Counted from the first letter of the stretch, positions 1 through 7,864 are shown. The stretch: DNA of 10,068 nt from JAUWMV01 sp964562425 (GCA_964562425.1 CAZLTJ010000074.1:1-10068), one strand, 5' to 3'. Program-made: numbers and translations. The notes: generated by a model from the letters alone, not told the origin.

Positions 1-2
1 CA

Positions 3-104
3 GCATATACTTTACAGTCTTATACCCATGTCCTTCTGGATATTGCTCCATGTGGTCGAAACGTCGTATATGTAGGAAACGTTAGTCAACATTTTGCTAA
101 GTAG
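3..104 (+). CDS. Possible 3' end of a protein gene entering from the left edge
   Basis: This frame is open from the window edge for 33 codons and closes with two consecutive TAG codons at 102-107. The translation contains the stretch IAPCGRNVVYVGNVSQHFAK, which reads like ordinary protein, but I do not recognise it. It lies 49 nt upstream of the next gene's ribosome binding region on the same strand, so the two could be co-transcribed. A competing minus-strand frame, containing MEQYPEGHGYKTVKYML and running off the left edge, is also open here and lacks a ribosome binding site. With so little sequence I cannot decide between them, and the region may be noncoding. Confidence 0.25.
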   Translation, partial: AYTLQSYTHVLLDIAPCGRNVVYVGNVSQHFAK

Positions 105-137
105 TAGTTTAGGTTGGATACGAGCTCAGAAATCTTT

Positions 138-145
138 AAAAGGAG
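138..145 (+). promoter_or_regulatory. Ribosome binding site fixing the start of the membrane-protein gene
   Basis: AAAAGGAG lies 10 nt upstream of the ATG at 156. The frame could be extended to a TTG at 114, but that codon has no Shine-Dalgarno sequence. The ATG at 156 is therefore the better start. Confidence 0.7.
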
Positions 146-155
146 TTTTTATATT

Positions 156-728
156 ATGGATTGGTTATCTGTAGTCATAGAAGAATATAAGACACTTAGA
201 AACGAAAGTTTGGCATCTATGCAAACACAACAATCAATTTTACGTTTCGGCACAGCGGCTGTAGCTGTACTAATTGCCACGGGTTTTAGTTTGTGGGAAA
301 AGTCACCTTTACCAGAAATAATTCTTCTACTTGCAATTCCTTCTATAAGTTACTTAATTCTTACTATTTGGATGGGTGAAGTTGCTAGAATGATGCGTGC
401 TGGTATGTTTCTCGTGGAACTTGAAAATAAAATTAACAAAGAATTCAATGACAAGCCAAAGGCATTAACATGGGAACACTGGCTACGTGATACTCAACAC
501 AGTGGTAAAACACCACAGTTGCGTTGGGATTATTATGGAATCATTGCCCTATTTTTCCTAATAGCATTAGGTTCAATTGTAATAGTAAATTGTTTTATCT
601 GGAAGATTGATTGCACATTAAATATTTCTTATTGCCCATTATATATTGTGGTTATAGATATTTTTGAGTTAATTTTCTTTCTTGGATTTTTTATCTTCAT
701 ATATAAAATAGGGAAACGCTTTGAGTGA
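156..728 (+). CDS. Small four-helix integral membrane protein of unknown function
   Basis: This gene encodes 190 residues from the ATG at 156, chosen for the AAAAGGAG site 10 nt upstream. An amphipathic N-terminus (MDWLSVVIEEYKTLRNESL) is followed by four hydrophobic stretches at about residues 31-47, 54-72, 126-148 and 161-184. A polar loop of about 50 residues between helices 2 and 3 carries GEVARMMRAGMFLVELE and a tryptophan-rich LTWEHWLRD motif. The layout is two helical hairpins flanking a conserved-looking soluble segment. I do not recognise the family and see no catalytic motif. Compact four-helix proteins of this kind include some predicted membrane effectors of bacterial conflict systems, but nothing nearby supports that role. 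It converges on the next gene, leaving 82 nt without a clear terminator. By eye it contains no TCGA tetranucleotide, unlike its neighbours, which hints at a different origin. Confidence 0.75.
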   Translation: MDWLSVVIEEYKTLRNESLASMQTQQSILRFGTAAVAVLIATGFSLWEKSPLPEIILLLAIPSISYLILTIWMGEVARMMRAGMFLVELENKINKEFNDKPKALTWEHWLRDTQHSGKTPQLRWDYYGIIALFFLIALGSIVIVNCFIWKIDCTLNISYCPLYIVVIDIFELIFFLGFFIFIYKIGKRFE

Positions 729-810
729 GTGCATCTCTGATGAGTTTACATTACATGCCAATTTATAAACTTCTTGAGAAAATAATCGATAGGCAAAGCT
801 CGATATGCGA

Positions 811-3800
811 TTATGGCATATTGCCCATCGCACTCTTCAGGAAGCACTTTAAATAGCTTAAATTAATCTTCACTTGAAAATATGGTTTAACTCGACCTTC
901 GATTATAGCTTTGTTGCTTTCAGTTATTATAATGTTCTCCTTGGAAATAAATTTCTCCCATTCAACGGAAGTTATTTGCTCGAGCGTTTTATCGTTATCC
1001 GAATTATAGCAAATGAAGTCTTTCACATATCGATCAACTTTGATCTTATATTCGGCAATTTTTGAGAATTGCGGTGCATCAATTTCTGTGAATGTTCTGT
1101 TATATTTTTCCACATGGTACGATATAAGTATTTCTATGCCAGATAGATACTTAGCTAATTCAGAAGTTAGTTCCTCAATTTTATTGTATGTTCTAATTCT
1201 TTCCTCTAAAGTTGTCTTTCTTGTTTCGAGTGTATCGATAAGCATTTTAATCTGGTTAAGCATTTCCTGATGCTCGAATAACTGTGGCAGCTTCCCAAAG
1301 ATTCTATTTGGGTCTTTCCAAATATTTTCGTCCTCGAAGAATTTCTTTCTCATGTATCTCAGATATTCAGTATCGAAGTGAATAGGTTTATTAGCTTTTT
1401 CTTGGTTATAATATTCCGCGAGAAGTTCGAGATAACCTGACATCTCGTCTATTTTCTGAGCAATATCAAGATTTTTCGATAATTTAGAAAGTCTGTGTGA
1501 TTCCCAATAGACTTTATTATTTAGATCATGTATTTCTCCCTCGAGTGCATATATATACAGGTTTAAAGAATCGATTCTATTATTCTGAAATTCAATCATG
1601 TCAGAAATGCTGTCAATTTTGTTGTGCATTTCTTTGAGAAAATTTTCTTTCTCTTGCCTTCTCTCTTTAATAGTTTTGGAAACTTTTCTAATGTCTACAT
1701 AACTCGCGACCAATTCAGGAGAACGGCACTGATTAAACCTGATTAATAGGCTCTCAATTTCACGAATTTTCTTCTCATTAATTATCCTAAGACTCTCGAG
1801 AATCTCCTCCTGAACACCACCAAGTCTTTCCAAAGCTCTTTGGATATCTGTAAGTTCATTATCGAGAATTAGCTTAATCTCATCTGATTCTCTTGAAAGA
1901 GTTTCATCTTTAACTGTTCCAATACTGAACATCGTATATAAATTATTATTAGCTATCTCCATGTTTCTCTTAATATTACTGAAACGTTTATTCATTCCGA
2001 CGATCCTTGTCTGCATAACTCGCAATACTCGTTTTAGAGAATCTTTTCTAGGAGTCTCGATATTAGACTGTTCTTTAAACCATTTTATATAATCTTCATA
2101 TTGGCTGTCAAGTTCATCGAGTTTATTGCCAAATTCAAAACATTTGTAATATGCTGATCTAAATTGACGTTTGTAGTCACTCTCTTTGGAATAATCGTAA
2201 CAATTTCTCATCTTGAATATAAAATCATCGACAAGCATAAGAAGATCTTCGATGGATTGTTGTTGCTTTGCAATTGCATTAGCTTTTCCATGGATTCTTA
2301 CCGCTATAGGGTCTGCAAATCCTTTCTCCTCAGATGTAAGTATAGAGCGACCATCGACATCGGTTATAACATGACCGTTGTGTATTTGCTCTAATAACAT
2401 ATTAGTAAGTTCTTTTACACTGCTTAGTTCATCGTATAACCTCTCAATTTCAGTTCTATATTCCGTCCGGTATGCCTCATCGATAGCAAATTTTTTCAGA
2501 TCGGATGGGATAGGAATAATAGCATTGGTGCTAAGAGAATACAAATCCACATAAATTTTATCATCATTATAAGGTTTTATAGGTTTCACAAGGTTATATT
2601 TACCAATCGAAATCTCGTAAGGACTTTCGCAGCAGGTATTTGCAAAACTAAGCACACTGCTTTCACCTGAATAATTATTTAGAATCTTATGAAATTGCAA
2701 ATTAAGACGAGCAAGTTCTTCTAATTTTGAATGGAAATTCTCTATATCAAAGTAGTTCCTCGATACTTCCTCAAGGTTTTCCAGGTCTTCAGGATATCTT
2801 ACGTCGCATTTCCAGTATTCAAGCAAACGATACAAATTCGTATGACATATGTTGAGTTTAGCGAAATCGATCGATAGTAAGTTAAATTTCCCTTTAAATT
2901 TTATATCCTGACATTTAGGATTCTTTTTAACATAAGCAATTAACTTTTGCCACAGTAAATCCATACTACAGAGATTATCTTGAAGATTTTTGAATTGTTT
3001 GTCAATTTCGCGTCTCTTGGTGTTAACTGTGTTTTCCATATCAGCAAGCTGCTGATCGATATCCGGGACTATCTGTTGCAGATCTATGATTAGACCATCG
3101 AAATATCCTTCCAGAATTTTCGTTCTCTCGTTAAGTATATTAAGTTCAGAGTTCTTACAATCCAAAAAGGATTCTTCGTATATACCAAGCAAGTAGTTAT
3201 AGTTATATCCACTGATATTTGAAGGTGTGTGCAATATATATATGTTGTAAAAATGCATTTTCCAATCCATGGCACAATTCTCGTTCTCGCTATTCATTGT
3301 GTGAAGTGTCCGATAATCGATTCTAATTTGCTGCAGGGATTTATTTTTCAAAGTTTCCAATTTATCCTTAAAATTTTCTATTGTTGCCTTTATGCCCCAT
3401 ATACTGTCTCTTCGCATAAGCAAATCTTTATACTCATCCAATAATTCAGTAAGTTTGGTTGCATCCGCTTTTTGTACTTTGCATACCTGATCGACAAGAA
3501 AAGATAAATTTTCTTTCATTGTCTCGGGTTGTTCTGCTTTTTTCAATGTTGAAATGGTATCCAATACGATTAATGAATCTTTACTCGGCTTATAGTTGTT
3601 TGTGAACTCAAATATATCACTTTCCGCTACTAACGTTCCATTGATAAGTACGTTGATTTTCCAAAAATATCTTCCTCCATATTTTAAGCGTGGGGCATTA
3701 GCAGGATATTGGAAAGAATTCGATGTCAACCTATCATGTCTATAAAATGATTCTCCCGGTTGAAAATCTAATATATCGAAATCGCGGTCAACTTCCCAAA

Positions 3801-4326
3801 TGCTTAGTGAATATTCCAATCCTGAAATAGGCGAGGTTGCAACCCATGAGAACAAAGGATCTGCTTGAGTAACTTCATACTCGAAAAGAGGAGATATTAG
3901 CGCAACATCAAAATAATTCACATCATGTATTAAAATATCTGAACCAGCTACTTCACCGCCGATCTCCACCTCGATAAGTATTGTGTAATGTCCATCCGGG
4001 AGCATTCCAGTTTCATCGAAAAGCCCTTTATATTTATCTGCAACTTTGAAGCTGTCAATTGCTGGTTGTGCACCCGGCGAAAACATATTTGTTCCATTAT
4101 TAATTCTGAATTGCTCGGTAACAATCGAGGCAACGAATTCATTGTCATCCTTTGATGCTTTTGTCCTAATTTTTGCCGTTGTGTCCATACCGGAGATAAT
4201 CAACACAGTAGCAAGGTCTTCCTTGTAAAGTGAATATCCGTATGGTGTGATTTTTTCAACAGTCAGTTCCTGAGCAAAAATTGGTAAGACTAACAAAATT
4301 ACGATTAAAATCTTCCCAATTCTCAT
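811..4326 (-). CDS. Exported Ig/Fn3-like plus long coiled-coil protein, family unknown
   Basis: This gene encodes 1171 residues from the ATG at 4326. A TTG in frame at 4338 is possible but has no ribosome binding site, while GGGGGT lies just upstream of the ATG. Residues 1-18 form a signal peptide (basic MRIGK, hydrophobic core, then IFA before QEL), with no lipobox cysteine. Residues about 20-245 look beta-rich: LPDGHYTILIEV at 109-120, PLFSWVATS from 157, YSLSIWEVD at 172-180 and GGRYFWKINV at 217-226 resemble extracellular Ig/Fn3-type sandwiches. From about 250 to near the C-terminus the sequence is charged and heptad-like, mostly coiled coil, broken by a less helical stretch around the CC pair. 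It has 14 cysteines, many for an exported protein. There is no Walker motif, so it is not an SMC/Rad50 ATPase despite its length. No further transmembrane helix or sorting domain is evident. A periplasmic or surface scaffold role is inference only. It has its own promoter at 4370-4398. Confidence 0.85.
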   Translation of the reverse strand: MRIGKILIVILLVLPIFAQELTVEKITPYGYSLYKEDLATVLIISGMDTTAKIRTKASKDDNEFVASIVTEQFRINNGTNMFSPGAQPAIDSFKVADKYKGLFDETGMLPDGHYTILIEVEIGGEVAGSDILIHDVNYFDVALISPLFEYEVTQADPLFSWVATSPISGLEYSLSIWEVDRDFDILDFQPGESFYRHDRLTSNSFQYPANAPRLKYGGRYFWKINVLINGTLVAESDIFEFTNNYKPSKDSLIVLDTISTLKKAEQPETMKENLSFLVDQVCKVQKADATKLTELLDEYKDLLMRRDSIWGIKATIENFKDKLETLKNKSLQQIRIDYRTLHTMNSENENCAMDWKMHFYNIYILHTPSNISGYNYNYLLGIYEESFLDCKNSELNILNERTKILEGYFDGLIIDLQQIVPDIDQQLADMENTVNTKRREIDKQFKNLQDNLCSMDLLWQKLIAYVKKNPKCQDIKFKGKFNLLSIDFAKLNICHTNLYRLLEYWKCDVRYPEDLENLEEVSRNYFDIENFHSKLEELARLNLQFHKILNNYSGESSVLSFANTCCESPYEISIGKYNLVKPIKPYNDDKIYVDLYSLSTNAIIPIPSDLKKFAIDEAYRTEYRTEIERLYDELSSVKELTNMLLEQIHNGHVITDVDGRSILTSEEKGFADPIAVRIHGKANAIAKQQQSIEDLLMLVDDFIFKMRNCYDYSKESDYKRQFRSAYYKCFEFGNKLDELDSQYEDYIKWFKEQSNIETPRKDSLKRVLRVMQTRIVGMNKRFSNIKRNMEIANNNLYTMFSIGTVKDETLSRESDEIKLILDNELTDIQRALERLGGVQEEILESLRIINEKKIREIESLLIRFNQCRSPELVASYVDIRKVSKTIKERRQEKENFLKEMHNKIDSISDMIEFQNNRIDSLNLYIYALEGEIHDLNNKVYWESHRLSKLSKNLDIAQKIDEMSGYLELLAEYYNQEKANKPIHFDTEYLRYMRKKFFEDENIWKDPNRIFGKLPQLFEHQEMLNQIKMLIDTLETRKTTLEERIRTYNKIEELTSELAKYLSGIEILISYHVEKYNRTFTEIDAPQFSKIAEYKIKVDRYVKDFICYNSDNDKTLEQITSVEWEKFISKENIIITESNKAIIEGRVKPYFQVKINLSYLKCFLKSAMGNMP

Positions 4327-4369
4327 TTTGACCCCCAAGTTTGTTAATCAAGATATTTATTAATGTAAT

Positions 4370-4398
4370 ATTATAGAGTAAATTATTATCTAAATCAA
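4370..4398 (-). promoter_or_regulatory. Sigma70-type promoter for the exported coiled-coil protein gene
   Basis: On the minus strand, TTGATT (4398-4393) and a perfect TATAAT (4375-4370) are separated by exactly 17 nt. Initiation would fall near 4363, giving a 5' leader of about 37 nt before the ATG at 4326. The good match and spacing suggest independent transcription rather than read-through from the tRNA gene. Confidence 0.6.
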
Positions 4399-4490
4399 AC
4401 TTTTCATTGAAATTTAAGGGAGATTCTTTAAGAAAGATTCCATTTCGATAAATTTCTAAAAGTTCCACATTTTTTAGGAGAAGTTTAATA

Positions 4491-4544
4491 ATGGATTATA
4501 CGGTCGGAAGAATTATCAGAATCTGTATCAATTATTGGTTATAA
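4491..4544 (+). other. Seventeen-codon ORF with a good ribosome binding site; leader peptide or gene remnant
   Basis: ATG at 4491 is preceded by AGGAG (4476-4480) at 10 nt spacing and opens a frame MDYTVGRIIRICINYWL ending with TAA at 4542-4544. The stop lies just before the tRNA 3' end on the opposite strand. The start context looks like a genuine gene start, yet the frame ends after 17 codons. It could be a truncated gene whose remainder was lost beside the tRNA, or chance. No homology can be claimed at this length. Confidence 0.2.
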
Positions 4545-4549
4545 AAAAA
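4543..4549 (-). terminator. U-run directly following the tRNA 3' end
   Basis: Seven T residues on the minus strand directly follow the tRNA discriminator base. No separate hairpin precedes them, so any termination would use tRNA structure itself, such as the GC-rich T arm. This is a weak call. Confidence 0.3.
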
Positions 4550-4622
4550 TGGAGCGTAGGGGACTTGAACCCCTGACCTCCACACTGCCAGTGTGGCGCT
4601 CTCCCAGTTGAGCTAACGCCCC
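4550..4622 (-). tRNA. tRNA-Ala, anticodon GGC
   Basis: The minus-strand sequence folds as a canonical 73-nt cloverleaf. The acceptor stem is GGGGCGT paired with ACGCTCC, including a G3:U70 wobble, the classic alanine identity element. The D arm is GCTC/GAGC. The anticodon stem is CCACA/TGTGG around loop CTGGCAG, giving anticodon GGC, which reads GCC. The T arm is AGGGG/CCCCT around TTCAAGT. The discriminator is A73. The 3' CCA is not encoded, because position 73 runs straight into seven Ts, so it must be added by CCA nucleotidyltransferase. The gene stands alone here and is divergent to sbcC. Confidence 0.97.
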
Positions 4623-4634
4623 AATAGATTTTTC

Positions 4635-4662
4635 ATAATATCTTATTTGAGTCTCAAAGCAA
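4635..4662 (-). promoter_or_regulatory. Probable tRNA-Ala promoter
   Basis: On the minus strand, TTGCTT (4662-4657) and TATTAT (4640-4635) are 16 nt apart. The -10 box ends 12 nt before the mature tRNA 5' end, which allows the short 5' leader typical of tRNA transcripts. No GC-rich discriminator is apparent. An alternative -35 (TTGAGA) overlaps. Confidence 0.5.
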
Positions 4663-4692
4663 GTCTTTTTCTAATCATATTTTAAAATTCTG

Positions 4693-4720
4693 TTTACATC
4701 AGTTTTGAAGTGAGTATAAT
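4693..4720 (+). promoter_or_regulatory. Sigma70-type promoter immediately upstream of sbcC
   Basis: TTTACA (4693-4698) and a perfect TATAAT (4715-4720) are separated by 16 nt. The -10 box ends 6 nt before the GTG start codon at 4727, so transcription would be expected to begin at or next to the start codon. The only Shine-Dalgarno-like sequence, GAAGTGAG at 4707-4714, lies upstream of that predicted start site. Confidence 0.55.
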
Positions 4721-4726
4721 TAATTT

Positions 4727-7708
4727 GTGGTTCCAGTTAGACTCAAAATAGAGAACTTCCGAAGCTTTTCCGAACCAGTGGAAATCCCTCTAGATTTCGC
4801 CAATTTGTTCTGCATTGTAGGCGAAAATGGCGCAGGAAAATCATCGATAATCGAGGCTATGATATGGTCTCTTTTTGGGGCATCCAGAGAAGGCTTGAAA
4901 AAGGCAAAAACCGTAATGAGAAAAGGAAAGAACTATGTAGAAGTTGAGTTCGATTTCATATTACAAGATGGTTTATATAGGGTTCGTCGTAGATGCGACC
5001 CGAAAACGAGAGTATGGGTTTATAAAATTGAAAATGGCATTACTCGTGAGCTAATCCTTAAAGAAGGGGTACAATCTGCGGAAAAACTCATTCAAAGTTT
5101 TATAGGAACAGATTATAGAAACTTGGCTGCAACTTCGATTTTCATGCAGAATGAAGCCAATATGTTCTCAAAATTCAGTCCTTCAGTTCGAAGAAAGCTA
5201 ATGGCAGAACTTTTCGATATTGAAATCTTCGAGAAAATCCGAGAGATGGCATCGCAGAGAGCTCGAGAAAAAAAGTCCGCAAGAAATTATATCGAGAATC
5301 AACTCGACGATTCAAAAGACAGATTCCGTGAACTTCCCGATCCTTCCGATGATATTTCGAAACTAAAAAAGGAAATTGAGAGTAATTCTCAGAGAATAAA
5401 AGACTTAAGTTCTGAAGAGATAAAGCTCGAAAAAGAACTATCGAGGTTGGAGACCTTAAAAGAAACTATTTTAGAGAAAAAAAGTAAAATAGTGAAAATT
5501 CAACATGAGATTGAAGAGATATTCAATGATATTAAAAAGAATAAAAACAACCTTAGTGAATTAATGGAAATAAAGTCAAAGGAAAAGGAAATTTCGAAAG
5601 GTTTCAAGCATTACAACATGCTTTACAATAAGGAAAAGGAACTGTCAGATAAATCTTTCCAGCACGACAGATTACAAACAGAGTTTAGGAACAATGAGAA
5701 GCAACTCCTGAAGCTTATTCGCGAGAAAGACCATACGATCAGTATATTAACTGGGAAAAAGGAATCTCTTAATAATGAAATAAATGAAATAAATAAAAAA
5801 ATTGAGAATCTTGAATTGCTTGCTGAGGATGCCAGAAGATACGACGCAAGTCTTAAGATGGCTAAGGAACTTGAGGGAAAAGAGGAGCAAGCGCAGAAAT
5901 TTAGGGATAAAATTTCTCAGGCAAAGGCTAATATCGATGCGGAAAAGACGATAATCTTAAGTAATATTTCTCAATTAGACACGGAGAACAAGGCTCTTAA
6001 AGTGGAACTTGAATCTAAGACTAAGTTTAAAAAACAGCTTTTTTCCGTTCAAAAGGAAATAGAAGAAGCGGAGAGCATAGATTCCCAGTTAGAGGAGATC
6101 TCGGAGAATATTGCTTCTGTTAATGTTAAATTTGAGTCTCTAAAATCCGCACTTAAAACTCTCCATACAGGATATAAAAAAGTATCTGAACAGTTACAAT
6201 ATTTAACTGAAAGTCGAGAATCGAAATGTCCTCTCTGTGGGTCGATGCTCGACAGTAAGCATCGTGAGAAAGTTAAAACTAAGCTCGATAAAGAATTAAA
6301 TGAGATAGCAAATGAAATTAAGCGAAACAACGAGCATAGTGTAAATCTTCTTGAGAAGAAAGAAAATCAAACAAAAGAATTTAAATATCTGAAAGAGAAA
6401 TCAAGGCAGAATGATAAGTTGCGTATTAAACTCACAAAAATACAGAATGAGTTTACAAGATTTGAACAACTGCATGAAAAATCTTTGGATAATTCAAAGA
6501 AAATCAAGCAATTGCGAGACAACCTAATGTGGAATAAATATGCTCAAAAATGGCGAAATCAACTAAATGTAAACAAAAAATCAATTGAGGATTTGGGATT
6601 CGATTCCGATGCCTTATCGGATGCAAGAAAGCTTGTACATAAATTCGAACCGCAGGCAAGAGAATTTCATGCTTTGCAGAAGAGTTCCGAGAGAAAAGAC
6701 AATTTGAAAAAGCAGCTGAATGATATCAAACAGGAACTGGATAAAGTTAAACGAACTCCTATTGGTGAGGAAATCTCTGCATTAATGAAATCCATAAAGG
6801 AGCAGATAATTCAATTGGGTTACGACCTTCGGGAACACAGCGAAACCCGAAGGGAAATGTCAAAATACGAGCATTATAAGCAGTTGGAATTCAAACTGGA
6901 ACAAGCTAAATCTCAAATTCCACAAGTAGAGGAGAGAATAGAAAAGCTTAACACTAGAAAAGAGAATAATAGTAATGAACTAAACGCAACAATTAAGTAT
7001 ATAGAAGAACTTCAACATAGAATTGCTAAATATAAAAATATTACTGTTAGGCTTGACGAATATAGGGAACAGATTAACAATCTGAATTCAATTAGACTTG
7101 AATTAGAACGTAAAAGAAACGACAAAGAAAAAATACTTTCCCTTCGAGGTGAATTACAAAATAGCATAAAAAAAGATTCGGAGAAAATTAATCTCTTTTT
7201 ATCCATCGAACGAAAATACAATACACTTGCGGAGATATCCGGTCCTTTAGGAATTCAAAACTGGTTGCTAACACAATATCTGGGGGCTATAGAAGACAAT
7301 GCAAATGAAATATTGGATCTTATCACAAGAGAGGGTTTAACAGTAAGACTTCTTCCTGAGGGGCAGGAAAAACTTAGTGTAAGAATATCAGATCATTTAG
7401 GAGAGAGAGCCTATGAGTCATATAGTGGTGGTGAGGAATTTCGAATCGACTTTGCTCTTAGATTAGCACTTTCGAGGATTTTGGCACAAAGGTCGGGATT
7501 TCCATTGAGAACTTTGGTTATTGACGAGGGTTTTGGTTCCCAGGATTCCGATGGACTTGAAAAGCTCGTTTCTGCAATAAATGATGTATCCAACGAGTTT
7601 GACCGCATAATTGTTATAACTCATTTAGCAGAGCTAAGAGATTCTTTTCCTGCTCGTCTTGAAGTAACAAAGGATGCAATGTGTTCGAAAGTGAGAGTAG
7701 TCAGTTGA
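4727..7708 (+). CDS. sbcC: SbcC/Rad50-type DNA repair ATPase
   Basis: This gene encodes 993 residues of the SbcC/Rad50 family, the ABC-type ATPase that pairs with SbcD/Mre11 nuclease to process DNA ends, hairpins and protein-blocked breaks. RLKIENFRSF opens the N-terminal lobe. Walker A is GENGAGKSS at 32-40 and the Q-loop glutamine is Q141. A long coiled coil runs from about 175 to 860, with its apex marked by the zinc-hook CPLC (C501, C504). The C-terminal lobe has the signature SGGEE at 900-904, Walker B VIDE at 931-934 and the H-loop histidine H966. All motifs are intact and the length is typical. The GTG start is the only candidate, as an in-frame TAA precedes it at 4721-4723. No sbcD/mre11 lies beside it: upstream is a divergent tRNA gene and downstream a noncoding stretch. 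A diverged SMC-like ATPase is possible, but the CxxC hook favours Rad50/SbcC. Confidence 0.93.
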   Translation: MVPVRLKIENFRSFSEPVEIPLDFANLFCIVGENGAGKSSIIEAMIWSLFGASREGLKKAKTVMRKGKNYVEVEFDFILQDGLYRVRRRCDPKTRVWVYKIENGITRELILKEGVQSAEKLIQSFIGTDYRNLAATSIFMQNEANMFSKFSPSVRRKLMAELFDIEIFEKIREMASQRAREKKSARNYIENQLDDSKDRFRELPDPSDDISKLKKEIESNSQRIKDLSSEEIKLEKELSRLETLKETILEKKSKIVKIQHEIEEIFNDIKKNKNNLSELMEIKSKEKEISKGFKHYNMLYNKEKELSDKSFQHDRLQTEFRNNEKQLLKLIREKDHTISILTGKKESLNNEINEINKKIENLELLAEDARRYDASLKMAKELEGKEEQAQKFRDKISQAKANIDAEKTIILSNISQLDTENKALKVELESKTKFKKQLFSVQKEIEEAESIDSQLEEISENIASVNVKFESLKSALKTLHTGYKKVSEQLQYLTESRESKCPLCGSMLDSKHREKVKTKLDKELNEIANEIKRNNEHSVNLLEKKENQTKEFKYLKEKSRQNDKLRIKLTKIQNEFTRFEQLHEKSLDNSKKIKQLRDNLMWNKYAQKWRNQLNVNKKSIEDLGFDSDALSDARKLVHKFEPQAREFHALQKSSERKDNLKKQLNDIKQELDKVKRTPIGEEISALMKSIKEQIIQLGYDLREHSETRREMSKYEHYKQLEFKLEQAKSQIPQVEERIEKLNTRKENNSNELNATIKYIEELQHRIAKYKNITVRLDEYREQINNLNSIRLELERKRNDKEKILSLRGELQNSIKKDSEKINLFLSIERKYNTLAEISGPLGIQNWLLTQYLGAIEDNANEILDLITREGLTVRLLPEGQEKLSVRISDHLGERAYESYSGGEEFRIDFALRLALSRILAQRSGFPLRTLVIDEGFGSQDSDGLEKLVSAINDVSNEFDRIIVITHLAELRDSFPARLEVTKDAMCSKVRVVS

Positions 7709-7771
7709 ACTCTTACGATTATTTCTGATTCGATTCATAATTAGTAACATCGATGATAAATTTTCTTTACC

Positions 7772-7812
7772 CTCTCCTTAGGGAGAGTGTGACTTCGATT
7801 TGAGTCGGAGTC
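7772..7812. repeat. Tandem hairpin pair, probable interspersed intergenic repeat unit
   Basis: CTCTCC-TTAG-GGAGAG (7772-7787) is a perfect 6-bp stem. After three bases comes GACTTCGA-TTTGAG-TCGGAGTC (7791-7812), an 8-bp stem with a single T-G wobble. The pair is followed by GAGTGAGG. There is no T-run directly after either stem, so it is not a classical terminator. CCTCTCC...GGAGAG elements ending in a GTGAGG-like tail recall short intergenic repeats found in many copies in some bacterial genomes. That link is from memory and cannot be tested from one copy. Confidence 0.5.
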
Positions 7813-7864
7813 GAGTGAGGAGATGTAATGTTTTTTGGCTTTGTTAGAGTTGAGTGAGAAGATG
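7808..7864 (+). repeat. Degenerate 18-nt direct repeat
   Basis: GAGTCGAGTGAGGAGATG (7808-7825) and GAGTTGAGTGAGAAGATG (7847-7864) match at 16 of 18 positions with a period of 39 nt. Each copy is followed shortly by a run of six Ts. A weaker echo, GGTGAAGG, occurs near 7891. This suggests local duplication and decay of the tail of the hairpin unit. Confidence 0.5.

Noticed and set aside
811..4326. The long coiled-coil protein as a second SMC/Rad50-like ATPase partnered with SbcC
   Set aside because: It has a signal peptide and no Walker A, signature or Walker B motif. It is also transcribed divergently from its own promoter.
4256..4468. A 70-codon GTG-start open frame on the - strand
   Set aside because: It overlaps the signal-peptide coding region of the exported protein out of frame and runs through that gene's promoter and leader. 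No supporting ribosome binding site is seen.
4721..4732. A Bacteroidetes-type -7 element (TAnnTTTG) at the sbcC start
   Set aside because: The sequence reads TAATTTG, one base short of the consensus, and no matching upstream TTTG box was found. The sigma70-type boxes fit better.
156..7708. A defence island made of the membrane protein, the coiled-coil protein and SbcC
   Set aside because: The genes are on different strands with separate promoters and a tRNA gene between them. SbcC looks like the normal repair protein, and no nuclease, sensor or toxin domain is visible.
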